Positions 48,001 to 61,509 of a stretch of DNA of 64,000 nt are shown here, one piece after another. The position numbers and the translations under genes are program-made. Below the pieces are notes generated by a model. It was not told where the DNA came from. It made no database searches and worked only from the letters and a program-made list of their open reading frames with translations. This stretch comes from Sphagnum compactum (lineage: Eukaryota > Bryophyta > Sphagnopsida > Sphagnales), in contig OZ234501.1 of assembly GCA_965153455.1 (NCBI GenBank), positions 12,896,001 through 12,960,000 of the forward strand, read 5' to 3'. Positions within the stretch are counted from its first letter, which is position 1. Every line of letters begins with the position of its first letter.

Positions 48001-51000
48001 TTTGTAAAAAGTTTTTGCACATCACATTGCCCATGCAGAACTTTAGACTGAAACCAGTCAACCCAAAGTCTAAGGTCTTTTGTGCATGACTTTTTACAAA
48101 GGCTTGGAAATAGGGTAGAGAAAACTCAAAAGGGTCTCAATTGTGTGCAACAAAATTTGAGAAACATGAGTGGCGGCAGATGGTGTGATACAGATCAGCT
48201 TCAACGAGAGTGGGTCACATGTGGTTGTAGTATCAAAGCTTGATGCTCGTGTGTTCTTCCTCCTCAACAAATCACCAGAATATGATGACTTGGAGTTGCT
48301 GGGTTTAGTAATCATGAATAACCCAGTGCTAGCTCATGCCTGGGATCATCAAGCATCCACAGGTGACTTGCTCTCTCTCCTCTCTCAAGTTTCTACCTGC
48401 TGCATAATTGTTCTATGAATTGTGTTCTCTTGGAGGCTTAACAAGATACAGCAAAGCAGCTGTCCAATGTTCTCACGGTAATGTGTGTATTGGTTTAGAT
48501 GAGGAGGACTTGCATATATTGCTATCTCTAGCACATGGAGAGATAGTAAAGCTGAAGGTACCTTCAAACCGAGCTCCTGGTGGTGGGCTCATATTTGAGC
48601 ATAGGGCTCTCAGACGAGTCAGGTTGTCATTTTCTTTCCCTTGATGCAGCACTGAACCTCTTACCACCTTAAACAAATAGAAGATGAAGATGCTGATCCA
48701 AAGCTAGCATATTGCAAGCTCTTCACTAGAAATGAGAGAGCAACCCTTCCTGGTGCAATGAAGTTGGAACTGCTGGCCTAATTTCACTGAGAGTATAGTT
48801 TGCTTTTGGTGTTCCAGTTTCCGTGTTGGTAGCCCCTTGAATGCACTTGTTTGTGCAAAATATTTCTTGGAGAAAGAGAAAACAGAGAAGAAGTTTATAT
48901 GGGCACTTGGGAAGGACAAAAAGCTACTCCAATATCGGCTGCCTGATACTGCCAGTGCATGGACTGGCCCTGATGCCATTGCCCAAACTCCACATTTCAA
49001 CATTGTTGCACACCACAAGCCTGGCTCTGCTCTTGGTACACACTACACACCCTTTTTCTCAGTTAGCAACATGTCTTGTCGATTGTCTCACCACATTATC
49101 CTCATGAAATGCTTTCATGCTTACTGCTGTCTCTGTAGCCAACTTCCAAGCAAAAGCTGTAGAGTTCAGATAATTGGAACCAAAGTAGGAAGGATCAGCA
49201 GTTTACATCAAGCACGATGCAGTGCTTGTTTTGCAGGAGGCACTCCTGGTGTCAGGTGCTACAGATGGGACATTGCAAATACGTTCAAATGTGTTGGACC
49301 CAATGAAGCCACCTCAAAAAGTTCTGGATGTTCATATGTATGATTTCTACAAGGGTGGTATGAGATGCCTTACTGTCACAAACAACATGCTTTACACTGG
49401 GGGAGCATTTGGTGTCATGTTTGCCTGTGATCTCACTGAGATTGGTCTCAGAAGCTCCCAACTCACAAAAAGTAAGCTAGCTACCCATCATCTCCATCTG
49501 GGTTTCACATGCACTTAAAGCTTCTTCCTAGACAATCAAAGTTGTATGTGTTACCCTACATTGTTGTTGAAGTATGATGATTGAGAATCTCCTCCTCAAT
49601 TGTAGCAGATGACAATTGCTCTGTGGGAATCTGTACACAAATACGTGCACTTTAAACTGTTGCTTGATGCAAGATTGACACCAGGCCACTATATATTCTT
49701 CTAGGTTCTTCAAGGGAATGCTCTCATACAGAGTATGAAAGCATTCTTTCATTGTTTGAAAGCCTTCTTGCATACAGAGGAAATATGGAACAGATCTGTG
49801 AAGGCCACAATTCTGCAATTAGTGCAGAAGAAAAGGGTACAATGTTGATTTTCATTTAACTCTGACATGACAACCTTAACAGGTGAGCAGCTTGTTCGAG
49901 TATTTGCGCCTCAAGAACATACAGTGGACCCAGCAGAGCCATCAGTAGTGGAACGCCATGACACCAGTGTGGAAACAAGGTCAGTGTTTGACAATCATGT
50001 TGTAGATGCATTAGTTGCTTGAATCTGATTCTTATCCTAGTTATTCCTGGTCAGTTTAACAACAGAATTGGGATTAGAGAAACTGGCATTCTATCTTTGC
50101 AATAGTACTTCTTTTTTGCAGATACATGCTGGCTGGACAACCTTTGAGGTCAGAGATGAAATCACGCATCCAAAAGCTGAGACAAGAATTCCATGAGATA
50201 TATGAAACTAACCTTACTGTAAGCCTTCACATCCATTTCAAAGCCACCACTTTTGGCTTTGTCCTCCTGCATCTCAGTTCTCTCTTGTTGTACACATACA
50301 ACAAATGCAGCAAGTAGTCAAACGCACCGGCATCCTTTGAATCTCTCAGTTTTTTTGCATATGCTCTGGCAGGCTCCAGTTTTGGAGAAACTGACAACTT
50401 CTGAGATGATTGTCGACGTAGACCTGGAAAATGAGCTGAGGGTAGAGTTAGAGAGGCAAGTTGAAGCAGCACGTGAGGAGGTACAACTCTCTCTTAAGCA
50501 GACTTCATATTAACTATGGATTTGAAGCATCCTGGGAGCTGCATGGAATGGAATATCTCTTGAACTTGGAATAGAGTTCCACAGTCTTGGCTACCTAGCC
50601 TGTTGCAAACAGATAAAATGCAGAAACAAATCTTGTGGATCTTGAGGTTGTGAGGCCCTATTGTCATGGGCCTAGAAACCACTTTCTGTTGTTTTGAGGC
50701 TCTGCACCGTCACAGTTATCTTGCTAATCTGTATTCTGAAAGCCAGAGATAAAGCAGCTAACAATATGGAGATCAATCAGGTGAGAATAAGTGACTTGAA
50801 CAAGGATGTCATGGCTGGACGTATCAAGGAGGAATGCTGGCAAATCATGAGTGAACCTGGTGCACTCTCTGGAGCAGGATTCTCTTGTATGATTTGAGTT
50901 TATGTACTTGTTTTCTTTGGCTTTATAAAAACTGAAATTGTTCAATTGTTTGCATACCTGTCCCATGAGATCTAGTGAATCTTTGTCATCCTGTCAAAGG

Positions 51001-54000
51001 AAGAAGAAGGAACTGAACCTGACAATTATTATCCCATACAGGAATGGCTGTCTGGCCATTTGGAGATGGATATGAAGTGTGGAGCTTCCCCATGCTAGCA
51101 AAGCCCTCCTTCGACATGAAAATGGTTAAGATTGCAAAATTCTACAGGCATATCGAGATGTATGAGCACCACTACATGAAGAGACTGCAAAAAGAATTAG
51201 CCAAGATTGCAGCCCAAATAGCTGCTGAGCAAGCTGCTAAAGAGGCTGCTGAGCTTGCAGCCCAGAAAGCAGAAATTGATGCTCTCAATGCTGCTGCATT
51301 TGGCCCTCTGCCCAGCGATGTGGATTCTGATTTTGATAAGGGATCTCAATGGAGTAGCAGAGTATCCATGGTATCACAGCAATCTGGTGCAGAAGCTCTC
51401 CAGATTGATGCAGGTGATGATCAACAAGGCAGTCGCAGGTAAGTAGTAAGATCACCTTGTCACATGATTTCATGTGTGTGCTGATCATCGATCTGGGGAA
51501 TTTTTCAATTGTCCATTAAGGTCATAGCCTGAATCCAATTGTGTTTCAAGACCAGAACCTTCTTCAATGGAAAACTCTTGGAATGAAGCATCACACATGG
51601 GTGTTCTACAAGATACAAAGATCACATTGGCTGATCTGTGTGTTCTGTTGCCTCACTTGCAACTTGCAATTGCAATTGTTTTTGCGGTGTTTGTGTACAA
51701 AAGGGAATCTACCACTGGCCCAGCAGTGGGTGAAAGAGAGGAAAGCAATATGGGTGATGCAAGTAGTCCTACTCCGGCTGTTGCCATCCCAGAAGAGCTT
51801 GAGGATGAGGAGGAAGATTTGGAAATTCCAGATACTGCACCCATTCAGACATTTTTGTATGGTGCTCTTGAGTTGACTACTTCCAGAAGGAAGCGCATAC
51901 AAGTGAGTTGACCCCTGGATAAATTTCAATGCTGCATTACAACTTGTGAAACTGCAGTACAACAGCATCCAGGACTCTTCTACAAGTCCTGGACATGGCA
52001 TTTTATTCATTTTCTGTGACAACAACACTGCAATCAACCAAACCCGTGGGATCTGAGTACATTAGAAAAAGGTCCATCAAGGAAGAACTGCATGATCTCA
52101 GAATGATATCAACCTATGAAGGATTAAGCAGCTTGCAATGGGATTAGCAAAGTCTGATCAATCTACAATGGTGTAAAGACAAGGACTCATTGCCATCTCA
52201 AATTGAAAGCTGTATAGAAAATGTCTGTGATGATGGATAGCAGTCTCTGATGGCATGTTTGGTGTATGTTGGGCATATGTGGGGGGCTCAGCGATATTTG
52301 CTCTGTGTACAAATGCAAGAGACTAAAATAGATTTCAACAAAAAGCTGTCTGAAGCACGACAAACCAAGATTTCTCACATTTCAAGGATTGCAGAGATGA
52401 AAAGCCGCATATTAGATTTGCACAAGATGCTTTCACAACCTGGAGAGTATCCATGGCCAAAGCTGAATGAGGTTATTGATGTAAGTATACTCTGAAAACA
52501 CTCAACTCTTCCTTGTGTTTCAGGCAAAGCAAAAAGATATATGCATATGATGAATATTTTTCTGACAGATTGCTGAAAGGACTAGTTGATGTGCAGGGGA
52601 TGCCGAATATATTTGAGGTAAAGAAGGAAGAAATCTTGGTACCAAAAGTCCTCAACAAAGCAGAGAGAGCAAGAGCAGAAGAGCTGAAACTTTTTGAGGA
52701 TCAACAAGAACGGTGTGTATTTTTCCATAATCTTGAGAACTGAGGGCTAACAACTGAAACAAAAAGTAGATGATTCTTAAGAGTTGTCAATTCTTTGTTT
52801 TTTTTAAAAAAAATTCTTGTCTTGCTGGCTTTTGTAGTTGATACTGGCGGGCAGGGTCATTTAGGCTGAGAGCAGGTAATAATGCTGCTGAGCGTGCTTT
52901 GATGGATATGATGGGAGGAAAGCTGGAAAAGAAGCTTGAAGTGGTTGCTGTTGAAGAAGAAATCAACCGGCCTGCATGGATGGGAGGCAATCCCAAAAAA
53001 TTCACTAAAGAACAGCACAAAGAAATCAAAGACTTTGATCTTTATCTGAAGGTACATATGCTGTTCCATGACTTGGGTTGGAACACCAAATCATAGAATG
53101 CCTTGTGCAATTTCCATCTCTATGTGATTTGGCTATCTTCTATAACATGCTCTCTATGTCCTCTTTGGTGTGTTGCATCTAGATTGTCTAGTGAAATCAT
53201 CACAATACCTTTGGAGTAGCTGTGATTTTGAGTACAAATTATTTTGACCAAAACTGTTTGTTGCAACTGTGTATGGTGGTGACAGTCAATCAAAGAAGAA
53301 AAGGAGAAAAAGATAAGAGGTCAAGAGGCGGAGCAAAAGAAACTGAGGAGTGATGTCGATGAACTCTGCACAAGCTTCAATACCGAAATGGCAAACTTAT
53401 TCCAGCAACGACTTGTTGTATAACTTCTAACTGAACAGAATATGCACTGGAGATGTGATCATTACCCTATTGAGATGTTGTGCATACAGGAGACATACCT
53501 GCAGCTTGCATTTGAGAAGCAGTTCCCATTAATCTTTCAAGTGCAAGTGATGCATGTGCAGGATGAGGCAAGATGTACAATGATTGAGGAGACTATATCA
53601 CGTCTATGTCTATCAGTGGAGATACAAGAGTTCAGGGATGAGCGGCATGAGGCCAACATGAGCAAGAATATGGACCGTCTCAAATCCCTTAAAGCACAAT
53701 CTGTTAATGCCGTCACTGATTTCAAGCGTGAGGTTAGAGACCTCTCCATCAATTGCAATTGGTCTGCACATTGAGTAGCAGGCGAGTAGCAGATAGGCAA
53801 TGACCTAGGAATCAATTCTCATATTGATGTCTGTGATTTCAGGTTGATGTATTTCGGGAGAAGTATGATGCTGCAGTTGCAGAGGACAAATTACAAGACA
53901 AGAACTTTCGCAAGAATTTCTCTGATTGTGGAGATGTTGTGAATCTGCTCTACAAACTCTTCAAACGCCGACCCGCCAAGTAATGGCAACCTATTCAATT

Positions 54001-56958
54001 CTTCCTGGAGATAACTACTGCACAGATCTGGTTACAATCATTCAACTTGCATGAGATCAAGCTCAAAAAAAAATGTCATCATGCCTGGAATTTGGAATTC
54101 CTACTGGACAATATTCTGTCTTGACAATAACATGTAACTCAAGAATCATTCAAGACTGTAACAAGATCTGTACAGAGAGAAATAACCTGGACTTGGTCAA
54201 ATGCAGACAAACAGATGAAGCCGAAAATCATAAGAAAGCAGTACAACAAAGGCCATCCATTAAATCCACACCCCGAACTTCCCAGAGTCCTTCTCGCAGA
54301 GGCTCCATGTCTGTAAGTAGATTGTCATAATCAACCTGAATGCAGGCTCATGAATGCCATTATAATTTGTTGTAAAGATGTGTTCATAGATGATGAACAT
54401 GATGATGACCTGCACATCGAGCATGAACCAGTTGCTCAGATGCACAGCCTTGGTCATTGCTGCTAACTTGTTTGGGCACTTGCATGATGATTAGGGATCA
54501 CGGAAGAGTACATTACAACTATCAGCAGCAGTATCTGCAACAACAGAGGATGCAGTTGACCCTTTCTATGAAAGACCACAGGTGCACCTTTTAGCCTAAA
54601 GAACTTTGCTTCATATCATCTAATGATAATTTGCAACAACAATGCTGTGGAAGCGATGGAGTTATGGAGTTGATTGTGTGTAGTACTAATACCAAGTTCA
54701 TTGGGCATCTACTTTTGTGTGTTGCGTGTCAGGAGGTGACTCTAGCGCAATGGGATAGACTTGTGGATGCAAGAAGCAGGAAAATGTTGCAAGAAGAGGA
54801 GGTGGCTCAGCTCACTACCATCATGAACAACATGGGTGGCTTTTATGCAGAGATTACTATGGCTGATGATGTTAATCGTAGGAAAATTGAAGCAAGTCTT
54901 CGAGCTTTGGCTGGTCAGTAAACTACAGAATACTTTTGCCAAGATCCTTGAGCTGAACTTTGTAATCTCAAAGATGTGTCATTAAACCACCTCCAGTGAC
55001 AAGGTAACATAATTAGAAGCAAAGTCAAAGAGATATGCAAGGTCAGTGCCAAGACAAACAGACACAATGAATTGTGTAGAGGACTCCAGCTGACATGTAG
55101 AGGTAACAACAGGTGGTATTTGTTTTTGAAGATCTAACAGTCTTGAATGTGCAACAGATTTTCACGATAGCAGGGAGAGGAGAAGAAAGAACCTGGAACT
55201 GAATTTGAATCTGAAACAAGGATTTGTCGAAGCTGAACTGAATCCGCTTGAAGGAGATTACACTGAAGCTGCACTCATGGCACGATCTCTTGTTGAGGAG
55301 TTTAACAACATTGTCCTGCATGAAGCACATACAAAGGTCTCAAGGACATATATACTTAGTGTTGACTTAATGTCTACAGATTTCTGATCTGACAAGCTTG
55401 CAAAGATTATTGTAACAATGGGACAATTAGTATATGGTTCTTGGAGATCATGGGGATTTGGTCTTTTGGCAGATTGATATGCTGATGGCAGCAAAGACAT
55501 ACAAGGCTGAGAATCATGGTGTGCAGTGGGAAATTGCAAAGAATCATGTGAGGCAACAGCATATAGTGGAAAAGATTCGTGCTCTCCAACTCCTTCGTGT
55601 TACAAAAGGTAATGTCCCTTCTTCTTCAGATACTTTCCTCCTCCTCTGCTTCCATTCTTGGGGAAGAGAAGAAGGGGAACAAAGCAACTCGTGAGTTCAA
55701 TGTGTGATTTGCCATAAATTGATATAGTTTATCATTCTTTGCAGCTACCCAACAAGTCATCAAGACTGGTGAAGATCCCGCTACTGCTTCAGAGAGCCTA
55801 GCTCTTGAAAAGAGGTGGTTTTACCTGCTTGGGTGTTGTTGACTCTTGTGTACCTAAACTATGTGTGTTTCCAGACACTTGAGTTAATTGGATGGTTTTC
55901 ATTCTGTCGAGTTTAGAGGATTGAATCTCTTTGAAATGTCCCAACTCATTCAGCTCTTGCACAAGAAAAGAACAATGCCTAGCAAAGCTGATAACAGGGT
56001 GTTCTCTGCCTGGAGTATTTAGAAAAAAAGATATTGGAAAAGTTTCTGATCATGTATTCCTATTCTGTAGGTTTGACCACAACATAAAGCTGCAGGATCA
56101 CAGAATGGAAGATAAGGATTTCATATATGGACAGATAACTGTGAAGATCGAAGAAATAAAACAGCAAAATGCAAAGCTCTTAACACAAGCACAACAGCTA
56201 CACCTGGAGCATGATTTTCAAAATCGCCTTTGTAGTACTGGCTGTAAGTTCTTGGTTCTGACTTCTAGACATGAGATTCGTGTTGATTGGCCTTCAGGAG
56301 AGCAGTAATCACACTGGGTGCTGGCCTTGTAAAATATCCAACACCATTGACTCTACTGAGCTTTCTAGGATAGAACAAATGTTTAAACCTGGAATGAAGG
56401 CATGGAGGATATTTAGTCCACACCCGAGTCCTTGGTTTGGGCTAGGAGCATAACTCAAGTTTTTTTCATCAGCTTGGAAGTCCAAACTTTCACAGTGTTT
56501 TGTGAAAGATTTAGTACTAAAGATTTGGTTTTGCTTTTGCCTCTTGCAGTAGCAGCACAACAAAAGGAAGCAGCACTGGACCAACGGTTCCAAGCCCTTT
56601 ATGTAATGCGGCAACTGAAAGAAACGGGTAAATCACTAAAACCATTCATTTGTGAAGACTTTTTGAATGTTTGTTGCTTAAATTCTGAGAGTTAGCTTCA
56701 AGTGAATGTGATGATGATTTGATTGTTTTCATGGCAGTTAAAGAGCAACATGACCAAATTCAAGCACTTCAATTAGAATACATGAATACAAGAGGCAGAA
56801 TTTTGCCCTCATTGCAACAGGCCCCTACAACTTCATATGATTTCCCATTGCGAGCACTACAGTCTGAGATTGGGAGAGAAATTTTGGAAGCCAACAAAAC
56901 CTATTATCGATCCATAGTTGCTAAGAGAAGACCCACCCTTTCCTTTGGACAGCCATGA
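45099..56958 (+). CDS. CFAP43: CFAP43, cilia- and flagella-associated protein 43
   Basis: Axonemal protein; with CFAP44 it forms the tether/tether-head of inner-arm dynein I1/f. Seen: exon 1 45099-45112 joins 45316-45508 as MANPVYVVGYESTPLHYVDNDT, matching the family's N-terminal WVQGF..VHFVNDNT. A WD40-type half follows (e.g. 46033-46121, 46288-46449, 46740-47485, 47614-47743, 49237-49471), then linker exons 50122-50218 and 50373-50480, IKEECWQIMSEPGMAVWPFG (50859/51042 junction), TAPIQTFLYGALELTT, and a coiled-coil half: ERALMDMMGGKLE, VDVFREKYDAAVAEDKLQD and NLLYKLFKRRP (53843-53979). From 53286 to the stop thirteen exons join in perfect phase: 53286-53417, 53490-53732, 53843-53979, 54207-54312, 54495-54581, 54733-54913, 55158-55336, 55473-55608, 55745-55814, 56071-56243, 56550-56627, 56738-56958. 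Junctions near 48.1-49.2, 50.7 and 52.5-52.9 kb are unresolved. No obvious lesion. Confidence 0.88.
45552..45722. repeat. Intronic minisatellite, 66-67 bp unit, ~2.6 copies
   Basis: Units start ATCACGAAATGCAAAAATCT, ATCACTAAATGCAACAATCT and ATCATCAAATGCAACAATCT (about 45552, 45618, 45685) and contain GCATGGACTG(T/C)GCTCAAAAT and GCACCA. It lies within the intron 45509-45800 of CFAP43. Confidence 0.88.
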
Positions 56959-59900
56959 CTTCCTGATATCCCTTCAGGTGTTAAGTATGTAGCACATATG
57001 GGCAACCAGTGTTTGAAAATTGAGAATCGATGCTAAGCCAGTTTAATGATGCATGGGCAATCTAATGGACTGCTCACCTGAATATGATATCACAGTCAAG
57101 CACAGATGTTGCCCATGATCAATGGCACCTAATGTCTCCAAACATTGCTCTGCTTGCAGCAAACTGGCAAGTAAACTACCTAGTTTGTACTAGTTCAAGA
57201 CAAGGTAGCCTTTCTTGTTTCCTTGTGAACCACACACCTGTGCCACAAGAGAATTCTGCTGCTTGGAATGAGGATAGAAGTCCCTACAGCATTTTCTTGC
57301 AACTCCATCATGTGCTCTTGGTTCATTCTGAGTAAACGAGCAGACAGGTCTAATTTACCCTGAATCAAGACCCCGCATCCCACACTCATATGCCCTCCAA
57401 CTGGCAGATTTGTCAGATTAGCCATTACTCCCCATTCAACCAAAATAGGATGTGATTTTCTCAACTGGCTTACAAAATCAGAAGATTATTGTTTTCACAA
57501 TTAGACTGAATTTTGAAATTCCTGATACTATAAATTGTGTCGGGCAGATTGGAAACGCTTTCCAATGACAACAAGAGAGTCCCAAGAAATTCATATACAT
57601 GAAGGCATTTAACAAATGTGCAAATTACACACATTTTACAAATTCGCATAGTCAATCTTAAATGTGTAGTTGGGTAAATAGAAAACATCTCAAATGCCCC
57701 ATAAGAGAGTACTCACAAGAAACACATGTGAGACAAATTTACAAACAAGCAAATTATACACATCTTTTCCAAATTAACACAGTGGATCTTACTGTGAAAT
57801 TGGGCAAATTGGACCTGAACATTCACAAATGTCCAATCTCCACCATTGTCTATTCCTACACCTATATAGGGAAACATTTACTTTTGAATGGCTCAACATT
57901 GCCATAATTGAAATATTCAAGTTTCAAAAAATGTGCATCAATATGCATGATGGCTCAAACATTAATAACACATCATTTGAATAGTTTGATTTGAAAAAAA
58001 TATCAAATATAAACTTGCAATAAACAAATTAAAAAACTTAAAGAATAATATAGATTGGGGATGATTATATATGATTTATTTAATATGGCAAATACATCCC
58101 AAAATTTATAACATTAGTAGCCTAAAAGTCAAAAATGCAAAATTTACTTACCAACTACATTTACTTTTTGAGCAAGGATCACCAATTAGCCTACTTCAAC
58201 ATGGTTATGCCCTTTTTCTTATATGAAAAGGTTTGTGGGTAGGCCACAAGATTGGGTCATCATATTTGTGGTTCAGGGATTAGAGGAAAGTTCAATAAGA
58301 AATCCATGTCCAATCTTTCATTTTTCAAGAAAAGTCAATATATCATATATGCAACCATTTTTTTTCTTTTTGTCACAACACATCCTTTCTGTGTCACTAT
58401 AATTCTAAGCCATTGCATTTTAGTGTAAAAGTTTAGAGTATGCATTCTTTGTCAAGGTGTTGGGGCTAACCTTCTCACACACAAAAATAGTTGCAATTCT
58501 AGTTTTGGTTTTCACATATGAAGTGTAGGTTGTTCTTTTTGTTTATTTTCAAATGAAGTTGGTTCTAGTTCCGGGTTTGAGATAACTTTTGGTTTTAGTT
58601 CCAATATCCAAATTATGTTCTTGTGTGGGACCTAGGGAGAAAAAAAAACCAACTTTATAAAGTTCATTATATTCAATGATTGAATATAATATTAATTTAA
58701 ATTTTATTTTCATTTTTCTATCATATTTAATAAAGTAAATATAAGTGGTCATTGTTCATTGTGGATCTTCATTGTTGGACACCCTTAGAGGGGTTACAAT
58801 CCTACCCCCGCCCCATATTCCTTTTTCATTCCTTTTCTTTTCAACCACCATTGCATATTTGTTGTTTATAATGGTGAACTTGAGGTAACTAATCATAGAG
58901 GTGTCAACAACTATTAATATTTTTTTATTGAATTTCAATTCTCAATGGTTGTTTTTGTTACTTTTACAACATGTTTACCTTTTCACCTCTTACAATTTTT
59001 GCTTCTAATGGGTTGGTTGTTTCTCCTCGCTATTTCCCATCATGGTTTAGATGTTGAAATGCGGGTTTCTACATGCATTTTGGAAATATTGTATGGCTTT
59101 TGAACCATGATTTCCAATACATCCTTTCTTTCATGGTGGCAATAGGATTCAACATATACTTTATCCTTTACATCCACTAATCCTTTCAATGGAACATTCA
59201 ATTATTTGTTATTTTATCAACAATTCTATTGAGACCATCTTGTGGGAAGTTATGATCCCAAGAACCAGTTTCAAAAATTTGTTGTGTCTTTCACAATTGT
59301 AGAACGGGTTTTTTAATTTTTTTTTTTTTTTCATTATATTCAATGATGTTCATGTCATACAATGAGAGTGTTTCCAATTCATTAAATATTCATGTAGCTC
59401 AATGCAAAATCATGATCTGTATATTGTGTAATAGTTGGGTGTGTGTTTGTGTTTATTTGCATTGATTAACCATTTGCTTTGTTTTGAGAGTTGCATGGTG
59501 TTGGATGTAGTTCTAGTTTACTACCAAGGTTTTCCATCAAGAGCTTGAGAACATCCACTTCACAACAACCCATATCTTCCAAATGTTTAATGTTTTATCA
59601 CAATTACTACTATTCACATTTCTTTTTTTGGGAGTTCGACATGGGGGAGTGAAGAATTCCTCACTCTTTATGTGCATGATCATCTACCAAATCATTTAAC
59701 TTTGGCGCATATTCGATGCTTCATAAGGTTTTGAAGACATATTTTCTAACCCACTTTGTGGGTGACATTGCCATTTGGTTTCCCAACCATCATGGTGACT
59801 AGCCTAAGGAATAATCAAATCCTTGGAGGTAACGATAAATGTTTTTCATAATTGAAATGTTACAAAAAAATATCATTTTGCTTCTCTCAACTAGATGAAA

Positions 59901-60724
59901 CATTTTATTTAAAACACTTGCAAATACATGTTTATAATTATTATGTTCATGTGGACAAACCTTTATTTTGCCCTTTGCTTTTCTAGCCCATTGAAATCAA
60001 TAGGGTGAACATATGTGTGTAACTATAATTCAACTATTATGATGTCATTGAAATTTTTTGCTTGTTCTTTTGTTTATCGTAGGCTTAGTCCAATTGATTT
60101 ACATGAGGAACAACTTCCCTTGCCTCTGATTCTCTTTAAAGATGCCCTGAACTTCTAACAAATGTAAGCAATCTCGATAACCGATCATGAACACATTCCA
60201 ACATGTTCATTGACATTGGCAAATTTATAAAAAATCAGAATCATGGCCTTTAATACTACCCCCTTTTGTTCTAGACATTTTGCAATGAAGCTACCATTTT
60301 CTAAGAATTCCCACTGTTTTCATTTTGCAACTTACATTCATTTATAGCACAAATGTGTCATGCTCTTTGTTGTACACAAAGATAGGTGATTCATAACATT
60401 GTCACAGCCTTGAACCTTGGAGAGCATTCTGTATCCATTGGAGTGAGCTTCATGAAATAGAACCACATCTATTGCTTTCTCAACATCCAGCTTACACAAA
60501 AGCGGAACTAATTACACACAACATAATAATCACTTCCTCAAAATGGGGGTTTTTGCACAGCACACCAACAACAAACTTTTACAACCTCCACATAATAATC
60601 AATGAAGTTTCACAAGAAAGCTTCCCAACCATGATTCAATCCTGAACATTTAAACACCCACTAGACAATGCAAGTGACACAAATGTACATAGAAGGCACA
60701 AAAACCCAAGGAACTAGTAGTTAA
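56959..60724. other. Intergenic, AT-rich, no gene seen
   Basis: The proximal part is probably the 3' UTR of CFAP43. Beyond about 57900 the DNA is AT-rich with short random frames only. A tandem duplication is listed separately. Confidence 0.5.
57538..57795. repeat. Tandem duplication, ~126-130 bp unit, about two copies
   Basis: Both units contain TGTCGGGCAGATTGGAAAC or GTAGTTGGGTAAATAGAAAAC, CAAGAGAGTCCCAAGAAA or TAAGAGAGTACTCACAAGAA, an ACAAATTTACAAAC/AACAAATGTGCAAAT block and CACACATTTTACAAATTC or CACATCTTTTCCAAATTA. A third partial start (AAATTGGGCAAATTGGACC) follows near 57798. Confidence 0.7.
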
Positions 60725-60920
60725 TTGCAGTGGAAGCACAGAAACACAAGCAATTGATGAAATGATAATAGAAGGGCAAAAAGGAACTCGCAGTAATGGC
60801 CAAAAGTAGCACAGAAACATAAACAACTTCAGAATGGCAATGGAAACACAAAACCGACAGGAACAGACAATAATAGCAATGGAAGCACAGAACCACAAGC
60901 AAATGCAGAACAAAAACACA
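60725..60920. repeat. Degenerate A-rich minisatellite
   Basis: The core GGAAGCACAGAAACACAAGC or its variants (TAGCACAGAAACATAAAC, GGAAACACAAAACCGAC, GGAAGCACAGAACCACAAGC) recurs four times at roughly 50-60 bp spacing, interleaved with AGAATGGCAAT and ATAATAGCAAT. The minus-strand frames of 89-95 codons across it (Cys/Phe/Leu-rich) are products of this repeat. Confidence 0.6.
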
Positions 60921-61509
60921 TGCAGCAGCAGCAGAAATTGAAGAATGCATCATTACTAACCTCAAATCTGTACACCACACAATCATACTCAACAGAACCA
61001 TGCCTAATTGAAGACCAAATCAGGTTTCAAAACTCAAGCCTTGCAATGGCCTCCATGACTAAACTTGTGAGTTTCAAGTCTTGACTGAGCACCACTGAGG
61101 GGGTCATGCTTTCCAATGTCTTCAACATGTGGGCTTGTGCAAGAAAATAACTGTCTGGAACATTCATTGATAAACAACAAAGGAGCTTTAGTGCTTGTGT
61201 TTCTGTTCAAACAAATCTGGGTTCTCTAACAAGCCCACCAAATGCACAGCTCCATTCATCTCCAAAACTGTTTTTGAGTGGTCAAGATAGAGGTAATTCT
61301 CTTAGTTTACAAACTTACCATGTTGTCTACTGCTGTCAGTAATGGAGCAACTATCACAATCTTACACTGTGTCCACAATGCACGTTACCAATACATACAG
61401 TAATGGCTGTACTTGTAGGTTCTTTATGCTGAACAGCATCTTGCAGGACATTATGAGAAAGGACTGAAACACATGAGCTGGAGGCTTCTATAGGAATCGA
61501 CTGACCTGG
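60921..61509. other. No gene recognised
   Basis: Downstream side of the minus-strand ARM-repeat relic. It could include its decayed 3' exons, but no frame is convincing. Confidence 0.35.

Noticed and set aside
45099-56958. CFAP44 instead of CFAP43
   Set aside because: The two are related, but the N-terminal VDNDT block and the AVAEDKLQD..LYKLFKRRP and ALMDMMGG blocks fit CFAP43 better, as far as I can recall the families.
60650-61001. Cys/Phe/Leu-rich minus-strand frames of 89-95 codons
   Set aside because: They lie over a degenerate minisatellite and repeat with it.
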